A stretch of DNA of 49,308 nucleotides from Clostridia bacterium. GTDB lineage: Bacteria > Bacillota > Clostridia > UBA1381 > UBA9506. Where the stretch lies: the NCBI GenBank assembly GCA_017507525.1, contig JAFWAT010000062.1, positions 1 through 49,308 on the forward strand, written 5' to 3'. Below are positions 9,340 to 18,592 of the stretch, one piece after another. A program made the position numbers and the translations under genes. The first letter of the stretch is position 1, and every line of letters begins with the position of its first letter. The notes beneath the pieces are model-generated. The model was not told where the DNA came from, did no database searches, and saw only the letters and a list, made by a program, of their open reading frames with translations.

Positions 9340-10545
9340 ATGAGTCTAATTGTTCAAAAATTCGGCGGCTCATCTGTTGCAAACGCTGAACGCGTGTTTA
9401 ACGTTGCTGACATTATTACGAGCACTTATAAAGCCGGCAATCAGGTTATTGTTGTTGTATCTGCTCAGGGCGATACCACCGATGATTTGATTGAAAAAGC
9501 AAAAGAAATCAACCCCTCGCCCTCTAAGCGTGAGATGGATATGTTGCTGTCCACCGGCGAGCAGATTTCCATTTCTCTACTTGCCATGGCTATTGAAAAG
9601 CTTGGCTACCCTGTTGTTTCATTAACCGGATGGCAGGTTGGCGTACATACGGATTCCAAGTATTCCGGCGCCCGCATCAGAAGAATTGAGCAGGAACGCG
9701 TTCAGATGGAACTGGATAAAAACAACATCGTGATTGTTGCAGGCTTCCAGGGCATTAATAAATATGGTGACATCACCACACTCGGCCGCGGCGGATCTGA
9801 CACCTCTGCTGTAGCACTGGCTGCAGCGCTTCATGCTGACCTTTGCGAAATTTATACCGACGTTGACGGTGTATACACCACCGACCCCAGAATTGTTCCG
9901 AATGCATCCAAGCTGGATGAAATTACCTTTGATGAAATGCTGGAACTGGCAAGTCTCGGTGCAAATGTTCTGCATAACCGTTCTGTTGAATTAGGTAAAA
10001 AATATAACGTAAACATCTGTGTCCGCTCAAGCTTAACCCGAGCAGAGGGCACCATCGTTAAGGAGGCTGTTAATATGGAAAAAATGTTAGTGAGAGGTGT
10101 CGCAAAGGATACAGACGTTGCCCGTATCTCTATCTGCGGCGTTGAAGATACACCGGGAAAAGCGTTCAGAATCTTTTCTCTGCTTGCGAAAAAGAACATT
10201 AACGTAGATGTAATTCTGCAGTCCATCGGCCGTGAAGGCAAAAAGGATATCAGCTTCACAACAACGGAAGAGCATTTGGATGAAGCACTCCGGCTGTTAG
10301 AAGAAAATAAAGACACCATTGCATATGAAAGCATCAGCTCAACCAAAGACGTTGCAAAGGTTTCAATCGTTGGTGCCGGCATGGTTTCAAACCCCGGCGT
10401 TGCAGCTAAAATGTTTGAAGCTCTCTATGATGCGCAGATTAACATTCACATGATTGCAACTTCTGAAATCAAGGTTTCCGTCCTGATTGATGCAGGCTAT
10501 GAAGATAAAGCCGTTCGTGCAATCCATGACAAGTTTGAGCTCTAA
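9340..10545 (+). CDS. lysC: aspartate kinase
   Basis: Phosphorylates aspartate, the first step to lysine, threonine and methionine. It has 401 residues. The kinase domain carries KFGGSS at residue 7, LGRGGSDTSA near 147 and YTDVDGVYTTDPR near 171. Two ACT regulatory repeats follow from about residue 265 (VSIVGAGM near 345), so feedback by end-product amino acids is expected. It starts after GAAAGGACTG and is followed directly by an intrinsic terminator. No lysine riboswitch is visible because it follows degV by only 32 nt. Confidence 0.96.
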   Translation: MSLIVQKFGGSSVANAERVFNVADIITSTYKAGNQVIVVVSAQGDTTDDLIEKAKEINPSPSKREMDMLLSTGEQISISLLAMAIEKLGYPVVSLTGWQVGVHTDSKYSGARIRRIEQERVQMELDKNNIVIVAGFQGINKYGDITTLGRGGSDTSAVALAAALHADLCEIYTDVDGVYTTDPRIVPNASKLDEITFDEMLELASLGANVLHNRSVELGKKYNVNICVRSSLTRAEGTIVKEAVNMEKMLVRGVAKDTDVARISICGVEDTPGKAFRIFSLLAKKNINVDVILQSIGREGKKDISFTTTEEHLDEALRLLEENKDTIAYESISSTKDVAKVSIVGAGMVSNPGVAAKMFEALYDAQINIHMIATSEIKVSVLIDAGYEDKAVRAIHDKFEL

Positions 10546-10569
10546 GTTGCATAAATATATATAAACAGC

Positions 10570-10600
10570 AAAAGACCCGTATTCAGGGTCTTTTGTTCTG
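10570..10600 (+). terminator. terminator after lysC
   Basis: AAAAGACCC, 7-nt loop, GGGTCTTTT with T-rich tail. Confidence 0.8.
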
Positions 10601-10634
10601 TGTAGGCACTTTTTAAATACAACAGGAGGCTTTC

Positions 10635-11195
10635 ATGCATATTATCGAGCTGATTATGATTGCCATCGGCCTTTCGATGGATGCTTTTGCCGTTTCGGTT
10701 TCAAACGGTATGGCAATTCCTGACCTCAGGGTAAGAGACGCATTAAAATTCGGTTTCTTTTTTGGATTTTTTCAGGCGCTGATGCCTCTCATTGGCTGGG
10801 TGGCAGGTCGCTTGTTCAGTGGCTATATCGCTACCTTTGACCATTGGATTGCCTTTATCCTGCTGGGGTATATCGGCGCAAAAATGATTTATGATGCTCT
10901 CTGCGGTGGCGATGACGAAGCCCACGGCAGCACTCAATTCGGCGTGTTGATTGTTCTGTCCATTGCCACCAGTATTGACGCCTTAGCGGCAGGTGTTACC
11001 TTTGCCTTTCTGCCAATCAGTATTTGGTTCAGCATCCTGATGATTGGACTTACCACCTTTGTTATCTGCACCGTTGGCGCTCTTTTAGGCAAATGTGCCG
11101 GATGTGCTCTGGGCTGTAGGGCGCAGATTGTGGGCGGCGTCATTTTAATCAGTATGGGCATCAAAATTTTGATTGAACATTTATTTTTTGCATAA
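10635..11195 (+). CDS. mntP: manganese efflux pump MntP family
   Basis: A 186-residue membrane protein with six predicted helices. It shows the MntP hallmarks GLSMDAFAVSVSNG near residues 12-25 and SIATSIDALAAGV near 113-125, each with the membrane Asp needed for manganese export. The family protects against excess Mn(II). The start follows ACAGGAGGC. Only about 40 nt separate it from the lysC terminator, too little for the Mn-sensing yybP-ykoY riboswitch that often precedes this gene; its promoter is not obvious. A strong terminator follows. Confidence 0.93.
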   Translation: MHIIELIMIAIGLSMDAFAVSVSNGMAIPDLRVRDALKFGFFFGFFQALMPLIGWVAGRLFSGYIATFDHWIAFILLGYIGAKMIYDALCGGDDEAHGSTQFGVLIVLSIATSIDALAAGVTFAFLPISIWFSILMIGLTTFVICTVGALLGKCAGCALGCRAQIVGGVILISMGIKILIEHLFFA

Positions 11196-11198
11196 AAC

Positions 11199-11240
11199 AG
11201 GCTGTAGCATAATAAAATTATTTTGCTACAGCCTCTTTTG
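11199..11240 (+). terminator. terminator after mntP
   Basis: AGGCTGTAGCA pairs with TGCTACAGCCT around an AT-rich loop that itself can pair, followed by CTTTTG. The rest of the gap to the MATE gene (11241-11382) shows nothing clear. Confidence 0.8.
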
Positions 11241-11382
11241 CAATAAAGTGTAAGTAATTTAATGACTAATTGGTTGATTACTTGCACTTATTTTTTCCGT
11301 GCATATATGAACACAACTTTGTTTCTGAATACATAAAACTTGCAAAGAAAGAGAGATATCATCTTGATTTGCAGTCGCTTTT

Positions 11383-12756
11383 CTATGCCTGTAACTCTGT
11401 CGCTTCAACAAGAGCGGTTTTTTTTCGTTTGCTTAGCACAATCCGATAGCAAATATAATTTGCCAACATTGTCACAATCCAGGATGCAGGAAACGTCAGG
11501 TAAATACCCTCAAGTGTATGCATTGCCGGAATCTTAAAAACCGTATTAATCCACAAAATACGGAATCCGCAAGCACCAATCATAGAAATAATGGTGGGCG
11601 CTGTAGAATATCCCATCCCGCGAATTGTGTAGGAATACACTTCCATAACACCACAGATAAAATAGGTTAAAGAAATAATACTCATGCGGGAATAGGCACT
11701 CAACATAGATTCTACATCCGATAAATATAAAGAAAGAAGCGGCGTTTTGCAGGCGTAAATTAAAATGCCCAGTATCAAACCGATGCCACCGCAATATAAA
11801 TTACCGACCTTCACAACCCTCGGCACTCGCTCTAATTTTTTTGCCCCAACGTTTTGACCCACAAAACTGAGAACACCCTGTGATACGCCGTGCATTGCCG
11901 TATAAATAAAGCCCTCAAGATTCGCTGCCGCTGAGCAACCCGCCATTGCCGCTGAACCAAACAGGTTAACCGCGGACTGAACTTGAATATTGGCGAAGGA
12001 AAAGACCATGCTGCCGACACTGGCAGGAACCCCTAAACGGAATATTTTAATAACCATCTTTTTATCCATCTTCAGTTTTTTAAACTTAAGGGCAGCAGGA
12101 TCTGCCGGATTCTTCAAGTAAATAACAACCAAAACTGCCGATACCACCTGAGAAATCGCTGTAGCAAGGGCAACACCCTCAACAGACATATGGAATACAA
12201 TTACAAAAAACAGGTTGAGAACAACGTTCACAACACCGGCTACGGTTAAAAATATTAAGGGATGCTTGCTGTTTCCCTGCGCACGGAGAATTGCCGCGCA
12301 GAAATTATACAGTACGCTGGCAGGAACACCAAGAAAATAAATTCGCATATATAAAACTGCCAATTCAAGCGTATCCGCCGGCGTGTTCATGGCAAGCAGG
12401 CAAGGACGGGACAGGCCGATACCAAACGCACTAACCACCGCGCCGCAGATGAACGCAAGAAAAACAGAGGTATGAATAATTTTATCAATCTTCTGATGGT
12501 CCTTTGCGCCATAGGCGTGAGCCGCAATGATGTTAACACCGGTAGAAAGACCGATAAAGGCATTGACCAAAAGGTTAATCAAGGCGCCGGTGGCACCCAC
12601 GGCTGCTAAAGCACGGTCGCCGGCAAACTGCCCGACAACCACCAGGTCGCAGGCATTAAACATCAGCTGCAACACACCGGTTAAAATCATGGGAACAACA
12701 AAGCGGGCAAGGTTCTTAGGCAAAGAACCGTTTACCATGTCAACATTTCTTTTCAT
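11383..12756 (-). CDS. MATE family efflux transporter
   Basis: A multidrug and toxin extrusion protein of 457 residues with about 12 membrane helices in two similar halves. The start region NLARFVVPMILTGVLQLMFNACDLVVVG is typical of the DinF/NorM-like branch, with the Asn/Asp pair in the first helix, and QGNSKHPL and GVPASVG motifs in the halves. It should exchange Na+ or H+ for organic cations across the inner membrane; the substrate is unknown. ATG 12756 lies 9 nt after AAGAGG; ATG 12762 is the alternative. Divergent from the ArsB-type permease. Confidence 0.92.
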   Translation of the reverse strand: MKRNVDMVNGSLPKNLARFVVPMILTGVLQLMFNACDLVVVGQFAGDRALAAVGATGALINLLVNAFIGLSTGVNIIAAHAYGAKDHQKIDKIIHTSVFLAFICGAVVSAFGIGLSRPCLLAMNTPADTLELAVLYMRIYFLGVPASVLYNFCAAILRAQGNSKHPLIFLTVAGVVNVVLNLFFVIVFHMSVEGVALATAISQVVSAVLVVIYLKNPADPAALKFKKLKMDKKMVIKIFRLGVPASVGSMVFSFANIQVQSAVNLFGSAAMAGCSAAANLEGFIYTAMHGVSQGVLSFVGQNVGAKKLERVPRVVKVGNLYCGGIGLILGILIYACKTPLLSLYLSDVESMLSAYSRMSIISLTYFICGVMEVYSYTIRGMGYSTAPTIISMIGACGFRILWINTVFKIPAMHTLEGIYLTFPASWIVTMLANYICYRIVLSKRKKTALVEATELQA

Positions 12757-12807
12757 CGACATTAGCCTCTTTTCTATTAAACACAAAGTCTCTTCCTATA
12801 CGTGGTT

Positions 12808-12836
12808 ACTATATCACTTCTATCCCCTAATGTCAA
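12808..12836 (-). promoter_or_regulatory. MATE gene promoter
   Basis: On the minus strand TTGACA (12836-12831), 17-nt spacer, TATAGT (12813-12808). Confidence 0.8.
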
Positions 12837-12970
12837 GAAAAAACAAGCTTCCCGATGTCATTTTTTGCTCAAGAAAAATAAACAAAAATACGTCATTTAT
12901 TAGCTCTTTTTTCGTAAAAAAATTTAATTACTTTTCGAATATTTCTCTGGATTTTTCTGTCGTTTTGTAT

Positions 12971-12976
12971 TATAAT
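12971..12976 (+). promoter_or_regulatory. possible -10 of the permease promoter
   Basis: A perfect TATAAT about 80 bp before the permease start. No convincing -35 lies at the right distance; the sequence around it (12840-12970) is very AT-rich. Confidence 0.4.
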
Positions 12977-13054
12977 ATAGTAGATTTTTGTTTTTTAACA
13001 AGACCCTTCTGGGGTCATGCTATAAATTGATTTATTGGAAAGAGAGATGATTTT

Positions 13055-14413
13055 GTGGTTCTCGCACAAATTACGGCAGCGACTATTTTTGTTGTTATGT
13101 TAATGTTAATTGTATGGGATAAAATTGAGCGTCACTATGTCACAATCGGTTGCGGGGTGTTGACGCTGGCATTGGTTTTTGGTCTTTGCATGAAAGATGC
13201 AAGCGCCATTGTGCACACCTTAAATCTGCACAGCTTCGTTAGCCCATCCTTCTGGTATTCTGCCGGCGAAGGCGGCGAAGTGGCCTCCGGTATCAACTGG
13301 GAAACCATTGTGTTTATTGCCGGCATGATGATTATGGTAGAAGGCATGGCACTGTCCGGCTTTTTCAGATGGCTTTGTATGCAGATTGCCAAAATGGTTC
13401 GCTATAAGACTATTCCGATTTTTATTACCTTTATGATTATTTCAGCTGTCTTATCCATGTTTATTGACAGCATTACCGTCATTCTGTTCTTAGCGGCAGT
13501 AACGGTTGAGCTTGCTCAACTGTTGAAATTCAATCCTATTCCTATGATTTTAGCAGAAATCTTCTGTGCTAACCTTGGTGGCTCTGCAACCATGTGCGGC
13601 GACCCGCCAAATATCATCATCGGCACTTCCTTAGGTTATTCCTTTACAGACTTTTTAACCAATACCGGTGTTATGGCAGGTATTTCTTTAATTGTGGTTA
13701 TTGTTTATTTTTACTTCTGCTTCCGTAAGCAGTTGGTATCTAAAAACACCTCCGCTGCAGAATCCGGCAATTACCCCGACCCAAAAACTGCTATCATCAG
13801 CAAAAAGCGTTTCATCCTCAGCTGGGTTATCTTCCTTTTGGCTGTTGTTCTGCTTGTTACACACGCATCCACCGGTTTGACTGTTTCAAGCATTGGTATT
13901 ATTATTACGGTGATTACCCTACTCACTGCCGGCAAAGAAATTCTGACCATTTTAAAGAAGGTTGACTATAAAACCCTGCTGTTCTTCATCGGCTTATTTA
14001 TGGTCGTTGGCGGCTTGGAGGAAACCGGTGTACTAGAAGTTGTTGCAAACTATATCGGCATTATCAGCGGCGGTAATGCATTTATTATGGTTGCTATTAT
14101 TCTTTGGGGTTCAGCCATTGCCAGTGCCTTTGTGGATAACATCCCTTTTGCTGCAACGATGATTCCTGTTATCAATGCGCTATCCGGCACGCCGGGTATT
14201 GACATTGATACCCTTGCCTGGACCCTTTCTATGGGTACAGACATCGGTGGCAGTGCTACGCCCATTGGTGCTTCTGCCAATGTTGTTGGTACTTCTGTGG
14301 CTGCCAAAGAGGGTTATCCCGTAAGCTGGGGTAGATATTGTAAGCCTCTTGTTCCGGCAACCATTTTAGTTCTTGCCATCTCCACTGCATATATTTTTCT
14401 GGTTTATTTATAA
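13055..14413 (+). CDS. ArsB/NhaD-type ion permease (SLC13-like)
   Basis: A 452-residue polytopic membrane protein of the ion transporter superfamily that includes ArsB, NhaD and the citrate/sulfate permeases, with about 11-12 helices. The family repeats are seen: GGSATMCGDPPNIIIG near residue 173 and the matching second-half segment DIGGSATPIGASANVVG near 390, plus FVDNIPFAATMIP near 358. The transported ion cannot be read from sequence, and no arsenic regulator or ArsA is nearby. The start is GTG 13055 after AGAGAG; an ATG at 13047 is in another frame. Confidence 0.88.
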   Translation: MVLAQITAATIFVVMLMLIVWDKIERHYVTIGCGVLTLALVFGLCMKDASAIVHTLNLHSFVSPSFWYSAGEGGEVASGINWETIVFIAGMMIMVEGMALSGFFRWLCMQIAKMVRYKTIPIFITFMIISAVLSMFIDSITVILFLAAVTVELAQLLKFNPIPMILAEIFCANLGGSATMCGDPPNIIIGTSLGYSFTDFLTNTGVMAGISLIVVIVYFYFCFRKQLVSKNTSAAESGNYPDPKTAIISKKRFILSWVIFLLAVVLLVTHASTGLTVSSIGIIITVITLLTAGKEILTILKKVDYKTLLFFIGLFMVVGGLEETGVLEVVANYIGIISGGNAFIMVAIILWGSAIASAFVDNIPFAATMIPVINALSGTPGIDIDTLAWTLSMGTDIGGSATPIGASANVVGTSVAAKEGYPVSWGRYCKPLVPATILVLAISTAYIFLVYL

Positions 14414-14427
14414 AAAAGCTTTTCGTC

Positions 14428-14449
14428 ATTACAACCTGCCGGTTGTAAT
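14428..14449 (+). terminator. hairpin after the permease gene
   Basis: ATTACAACC-TGCC-GGTTGTAAT is a perfect 9-bp stem 15 nt after the stop. The tail (TTCCTAC) is poor in T, so it may be a weak terminator or an operator for the next gene. Confidence 0.45.
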
Positions 14450-14471
14450 TTCCTACAAAGTAAAAAAGCCC

Positions 14472-14501
14472 TGTACAAACAGAAGAAAATTATGGTACAA
14501 T
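14472..14501 (+). promoter_or_regulatory. possible promoter of the cytidylate-kinase-like gene
   Basis: TGTACA and TACAAT separated by 18 nt, 33 bp before the start codon. Confidence 0.4.
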
Positions 14502-14533
14502 AAAAAAAAGGCATTTTTTCGGAGGTGCGTAAT

Positions 14534-15133
14534 ATGGAAAAACAGTTGATTATTTCTGTAGGCAGAGAGTTTGGCAGTGGCGGTCATGTGATTGCCGAAG
14601 CATTGGCAAAGCATTATTCTCTTCCTTTGTATGATTATAACCTGTTGCATGAAATTGCAGCGCATAAAAATGTTGATGGTAACGAGCTTTTAAAGTATGA
14701 CGAAGTGCCAAGAAACATTTTCCTACACCGCAACGTGAAAGGGCATAGCAATTCCCCGGCGGTTCAGATTGCCGAGATGCAGTTTGATTACTTACGCAAA
14801 ATGGCAGAAAGCGGCGCATCCTTTGTTGTTGTCGGTCGCTGCGCTGAGGAGATTTTAAAAGGAAATCCCAATCTTATCTCCATCTTTGTTCTGGGTGACC
14901 CGGAGGTTAAAATTCAGCGTATTATGGAACTTCATAATATCACAAAAGAAGCTGCGGCCCAGATGATTCGCTATAAAGACAGAAAGAGAAAAACCTATCA
15001 CAACTTCTATTGTAGCGTTAAATGGGGCGATTCAAGAAATTATGATATTTGCATTAACAGCAGCCGCTTGGGCCTTGAAGAAACCGCCCATGAGTTGATT
15101 GATTACATTAATAAAAGAATTGCAATGATGTAA
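14534..15133 (+). CDS. cytidylate kinase-like family protein
   Basis: A 199-residue P-loop kinase of the cytidylate-kinase-like group (Cytidylate_kin2). The nucleotide-binding loop reads SVGREFGSGGHVIA near residues 7-20 in place of a classical GxxGxGK loop, as usual in this group, and the lid-like region RYKDRKRKTYHNFY near 147-160 is rich in basic residues. The natural substrate is not established; true CMP kinase (cmk) is usually encoded elsewhere. ATG 14534 follows GGAGG by 9 nt; a GTG at 14525 overlaps the ribosome binding site. It ends before a strong terminator. Confidence 0.85.
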   Translation: MEKQLIISVGREFGSGGHVIAEALAKHYSLPLYDYNLLHEIAAHKNVDGNELLKYDEVPRNIFLHRNVKGHSNSPAVQIAEMQFDYLRKMAESGASFVVVGRCAEEILKGNPNLISIFVLGDPEVKIQRIMELHNITKEAAAQMIRYKDRKRKTYHNFYCSVKWGDSRNYDICINSSRLGLEETAHELIDYINKRIAMM

Positions 15134-15208
15134 GAAATTACATAGAAAAAAATATGCAAAATTCTGCTTGAAATAGTAAATTTTGAAAATTAAACCGCAA
15201 CAAAGCCA

Positions 15209-15252
15209 TACAAAAAGCCGACTGCAAAGTTTTTGCAAGTCGGCTTTTTGTA
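15209..15252. terminator. strong terminator after the cytidylate-kinase-like gene
   Basis: Two 15-nt arms, TACAAAAAGCCGACT and its exact complement, flank a loop that also pairs (GCAAA/TTTGC). A-rich and T-rich flanks make it usable on both strands. Confidence 0.85.
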
Positions 15253-15283
15253 TCAATTTTTGAGGATAAGACGCGATGATGCT

Positions 15284-15342
15284 GTAGGGGCGGGGTTCCA
15301 GCCCCGACCGCTATTCGGGAGGGCACAGAGACCCTCCTCTAC
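15284..15342 (+). repeat. 59-nt GTAGGGG repeat, copy 1
   Basis: The ends GTAGGGG and CCTCTAC pair with one G-T wobble. Inside are the hairpins CGGGG-ttccag-CCCCG and GAGGG...CCCTC. Copies of exactly 59 nt are at 33857-33915 (inverted) and 44886-44944. The following stretch 15361-15418 carries further palindromic pieces ending in CCCTACA. Confidence 0.75.
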
Positions 15343-15445
15343 TTTTTATGATAAAATATTATAGGGACCGACGTCCTCGGCGGTCCGCCTTCCGGCAGGA
15401 GCAAGCCCCTGCCCTACAAAGTCATTGTAGGCAATGGCAATTGTT

Positions 15446-15469
15446 GTAGGGGCGATTCACGAATCGCCC
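15446..15469. repeat. GCGATTC palindrome repeat
   Basis: GTAGGGGCGATTC, AC, then GAATCGCCC: an almost perfect palindrome of the second repeat family. Confidence 0.7.
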
Positions 15470-15507
15470 GAGCCAAATACTGAGCACATCTTCCGCCATA
15501 TACACAC

Positions 15508-15537
15508 AAAAAAGCTGTCTCAAAGAGACAGCTTTTT
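15508..15537 (-). terminator. terminator of the ribosomal protein superoperon
   Basis: On the minus strand AAAAAGCTGTCTC, TTT, GAGACAGC and a run of six T, directly after rplQ. Perfect 13-14 bp stem. Confidence 0.88.
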
Positions 15538-15548
15538 AATTTGTTTAA

Positions 15549-15893
15549 TTAGTCTACCAGTTCAATAATTGCCATTTCAGCAGCATCGCCACGTCTCGGG
15601 CCAGTCTTAATGATTCTGGTATAACCGCCGTTACGCTCTGCATATTTGGGAGCGATTTCTTCAAACAGCTTATATACAACGCTTTTCTTCATTAAGTAAG
15701 CTAAAGCGCTTCTTCTGGATGCTAAGGAATTATCCTTACCCAGAGTAATCATTTTCTCTGCCATACATCTAACTTCTTTGGCACGGCTTACGGTTGTTTC
15801 AATCTTGCCGTTTTCTAAAAGAGATGTTACAAGGTTTCTGAGCATAGCAATTCTCTGGTCGGTAGGACGACCCAGTTTTCTTGTACCCGGCAT
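15549..15893 (-). CDS. rplQ: 50S ribosomal protein L17
   Basis: A large-subunit protein of 114 residues binding 23S rRNA. It begins [14 protein letters not shown], the family signature, and ends in the usual [12 protein letters not shown]. Last gene of the superoperon, 84 nt after rpoA. That gap holds a stem-loop at 15921-15970. A terminator follows within 12 nt. Confidence 0.98.
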   Translation of the reverse strand: MPGTRKLGRPTDQRIAMLRNLVTSLLENGKIETTVSRAKEVRCMAEKMITLGKDNSLASRRSALAYLMKKSVVYKLFEEIAPKYAERNGGYTRIIKTGPRRGDAAEMAIIELVD

Positions 15894-15920
15894 CTTATTA
15901 CCCTCCTTTTAATCGGTTTG

Positions 15921-15970
15921 TTTGGCGGACCTGACAGCTAGCGCTGCATAGAGGATGAAGGCCTGCCAAA
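15921..15970 (-). other. stem-loop between rpoA and rplQ
   Basis: TTTGGCGG at 15921-15928 pairs with CTGCCAAA at 15963-15970 (one G-T), with a small inner CAGC/GCTG stem. There is no U-tract, so it looks like an RNA processing or stability element and not a terminator. Confidence 0.5.
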
Positions 15971-15977
15971 TCGTTCA

Positions 15978-16928
15978 TTAGTCTTCTTTCTTTGCAAAGG
16001 TCTGACCCAATCCATGAAGCTTTTCAATCACTTCTTCTAAGGACTTGCGGCCCAGGTTTCTAACCTTAACCATATCTTCCTCAGTACGCTTTGTCAGATC
16101 TTCTACCGTATTGATACCGGCACGCTTTAAGCAGTTATAGGAACGAACAGAAAGATCCAGTTCTTCGATGGTCATTTCAAGAACCTTTTCCTTCTTGCCC
16201 TCTTCCTTCTCAATCATAATTTCTGCATTCTTTGCCTCTTCGGATAAATCGATGAACTGCATTAAATGCTCATTAATGATTTTAGCCGCAAGGCTCACTG
16301 CTTCATCAGGACGAATGGATCCATCGGTCCAAACCTCCAGCGTGAGCTTATCATAATCGGTGATTTGTCCAACACGGGTATTTTCTACAAAGTAGTTCAC
16401 CCGGTGAACCGGTGTATAAATTGAGTCAACAGGGATAACACCAATAATATTCTGGTTCAGCTGTTTGTTACGCTCTGCAGAAACATAACCTCTGCCCTTG
16501 CAGAATGTAATTTCCATGTACAGCTTTGCATCCTTGTTTAAAGTAGCGATGTGAAGATCGGGATTAAAAATCTCGATATCAGAATCCAGCTTAATGTCGC
16601 CGGCTTTGATTTCGCCTTCGCCCTCTTTTTCAATATATACAACCTTCGGTGTATCGCAATGGAGCTTGACAGCAATCTGCTTGATGTTTAAGATGATTTC
16701 TGTTACATCTTCTTTTACACCGGGGATGGTAGAAAATTCATGCAACACGCCGTCAATTTTAACACTGGTAGCTGCAGCACCGGGAAGAGATGACAAAAGC
16801 ATTCTTCTCAGGGAGTTACCAAGTGTTGTGCCGTAGCCACGTTCCAGCGGCTCTGCAACAAATTTTCCGTATTTTCCGTCCGGATCAAGTTCCAAACACT
16901 CAACATTTGGTTTTTCAATTTCCAACAT
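15978..16928 (-). CDS. rpoA: RNA polymerase alpha subunit
   Basis: Scaffold subunit of RNA polymerase, 316 residues. The N-terminal assembly domain shows [24 protein letters not shown] near residues 27-50. The C-terminal domain that contacts UP elements and activators has [22 protein letters not shown] near 257 and [11 protein letters not shown] near 290. The start follows AAGGAGGGTTTAGTCT. It sits between rpsD and rplQ as in most bacteria; the 102-nt gap to rpsD contains only a small GCACA/TGTGC hairpin. Confidence 0.99.
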   Translation of the reverse strand: MLEIEKPNVECLELDPDGKYGKFVAEPLERGYGTTLGNSLRRMLLSSLPGAAATSVKIDGVLHEFSTIPGVKEDVTEIILNIKQIAVKLHCDTPKVVYIEKEGEGEIKAGDIKLDSDIEIFNPDLHIATLNKDAKLYMEITFCKGRGYVSAERNKQLNQNIIGVIPVDSIYTPVHRVNYFVENTRVGQITDYDKLTLEVWTDGSIRPDEAVSLAAKIINEHLMQFIDLSEEAKNAEIMIEKEEGKKEKVLEMTIEELDLSVRSYNCLKRAGINTVEDLTKRTEEDMVKVRNLGRKSLEEVIEKLHGLGQTFAKKED

Positions 16929-17030
16929 AGACTAAACCCTCCTTATTCATGGTTAATTGTCGCACATATCTGTGCACTTAGGCGCCGAGGGTAATCCTGA
17001 TCATATCGAAATGAACGGACAAGCACTCTA

Positions 17031-17624
17031 TTATCTTGAATACAACTCAACAATCAGATGCTCTTCAACTTCATAATCAATATCATCTCTCTGCGCGAAA
17101 GCAATAACCTTACCGGTCAGAGTGTTTTTATCCATATCTAACCACTTCGGAACCTGTCTTGTAGAATTAGCTTCCACAACATCCTTCATTCTGTCGGAAT
17201 TCTTGGTTTTTTCCTTTAAGGTAATAACATCACCAATTTTAACACGGTATGAAGGAATATCAAGTCGTCTGCCGTTCACTAAAACGTGACCGTGGTTAAC
17301 CATCTGTCTGGATTCACGTCTTGTATTTGCAAGACCCAGTCTGAATACAACGTTATCCAGTCTGGACTCTAACAGCTGAAGCAGGTTTTCACCGGCAATA
17401 CCCGGCATTTTGATGGCGCTTTCATAAGTTCCTCTGAACTGCTTTTCAAGCATACCGTAGATAAACTTAACTTTCTGCTTTTCGGTAAGCTGGCGACCAT
17501 ATTCACTCTGCTTTCTTCTCATCGGCTTGGGATTTCTGTTAGAGCTCTTGTCGATACCCATAACAGAAGGCTCAATACCCAAAGTTCTGCATCTTTTTAA
17601 TATGGGCTGCATATTTCTAGCCAT
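17031..17624 (-). CDS. rpsD: 30S ribosomal protein S4 (zinc-free form)
   Basis: Primary 16S rRNA-binding protein, 197 residues. The N-terminus (MARNMQPILKRCRTLG) has a single Cys and lacks the four-Cys zinc finger of the C+ form. The S4 RNA-binding domain lies near 88-150 (LESRLDNVVFRLGLANTRRESRQ). In other bacteria S4 represses its own operon by binding a leader; here a structured gap before rpsM is a candidate site. RBS AGGAGGATAAACGT. Confidence 0.98.
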   Translation of the reverse strand: MARNMQPILKRCRTLGIEPSVMGIDKSSNRNPKPMRRKQSEYGRQLTEKQKVKFIYGMLEKQFRGTYESAIKMPGIAGENLLQLLESRLDNVVFRLGLANTRRESRQMVNHGHVLVNGRRLDIPSYRVKIGDVITLKEKTKNSDRMKDVVEANSTRQVPKWLDMDKNTLTGKVIAFAQRDDIDYEVEEHLIVELYSR

Positions 17625-17656
17625 ACGTTTATCCTCCTATCTTCAAAAATTTTGAA

Positions 17657-18049
17657 TCAAACTCTTCTTCTTTTCGGCGGTCTGCATCCGTTGTGAGGAA
17701 TCGGGGTAACATCTTTAATCATGCTAACCTCAAGACCTGCTGCCTGCAGTGCACGGATTGCAGCTTCTCTACCGGAACCAGGACCCTTAACATAAACCTC
17801 AACGGTTTTAAGACCATGTTCCATAGCAGCTTTTGCTGCGGTTTCTGCTGCCATCTGTGCAGCAAACGGCGTGCTCTTTCTGGAGCCACGGAAGCCCAGT
17901 CCGCCGGAGGACGCCCAGCTAATTGCATTGCCGGCCACGTCAGTAATTGTAACAATCGTGTTGTTAAAGGTGGATTGGATATGCACCGCACCACGCTCAA
18001 TATTTTTCTTCGCTTTTCTGCGAGTACTTCTTCTTGCCACTTTTGCCAT
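17657..18049 (-). CDS. rpsK: 30S ribosomal protein S11
   Basis: Platform protein of the small subunit, 130 residues from ATG 18049. This start follows GAAAGGAGGAGCAAAC and gives the family N-terminus [12 protein letters not shown]; the longer open frame to 18160 is in non-coding leader. Typical blocks are [18 protein letters not shown] and [13 protein letters not shown], ending PPKRRRV. Confidence 0.98.
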   Translation of the reverse strand: MAKVARRSTRRKAKKNIERGAVHIQSTFNNTIVTITDVAGNAISWASSGGLGFRGSRKSTPFAAQMAAETAAKAAMEHGLKTVEVYVKGPGSGREAAIRALQAAGLEVSMIKDVTPIPHNGCRPPKRRRV

Positions 18050-18223
18050 GTTTGCTCCTCCTTTCGCAAAGCTCAAAATCTGTCCTCTTCGGACAATGTA
18101 TTTAGAAAGGTTTTTAACATCGGAAGAAACTGCGTTCTGATCTATCCGGTGCTTTAGCACCTGTAAGCAAACGCATTTTGTCGTAAACTTGCATCAGGAC
18201 ACAGTCCCATGATGTGTTAACGA

Positions 18224-18592
18224 TTATTTCTTCTTATTCGCAATGGTTCTAGCCGGACCTTTTCTGGTTCTGGCGTTGGTCTTTGTTCTCTGACCACGAA
18301 CCGGTAAACCCTTTCTGTGACGAATGCCTCTGTAGCAACCGATTTCCATCAGTCGTTTAATGTCCAGAGCAACGTTACGTCTTAAGTCACCTTCTACCGT
18401 ATACTCGTTGTCAATAATGTCTCTTAACTTTGAAACTTCGTCCTCAGTCAGATCCTTAACACGGGTATCGGGATTAATGCCGGTTTTTGCCAGGATTTTA
18501 CGGGAGCTGGAAAGGCCGATACCGTAAACGTAAGTCAAGCCAATTTCAACTCTTTTTTCTCTAGGTAAGTCAACACCTGAAATTCTTGCCAT
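18224..18592 (-). CDS. rpsM: 30S ribosomal protein S13
   Basis: Small-subunit head protein that touches the P-site tRNA and L5, 122 residues. It starts [21 protein letters not shown] and has [20 protein letters not shown] and a lysine-rich tail. First gene of the alpha part of the superoperon, after a 125-nt structured gap. RBS TTGGAGGTGTAAAA. The 174 nt between rpsM and rpsK hold the untranslated stretch 18050-18223 with no clear element. Confidence 0.98.
   Translation of the reverse strand: MARISGVDLPREKRVEIGLTYVYGIGLSSSRKILAKTGINPDTRVKDLTEDEVSKLRDIIDNEYTVEGDLRRNVALDIKRLMEIGCYRGIRHRKGLPVRGQRTKTNARTRKGPARTIANKKK

Noticed and set aside
10595-10634. Manganese riboswitch before mntP
   Set aside because: Only about 40 nt lie between the lysC terminator and the start, too short for the yybP-ykoY fold.
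15284-15475. Closely spaced repeats suggesting a CRISPR array
   Set aside because: Units differ in type and length, spacers are not of even size, and no cas genes are present.
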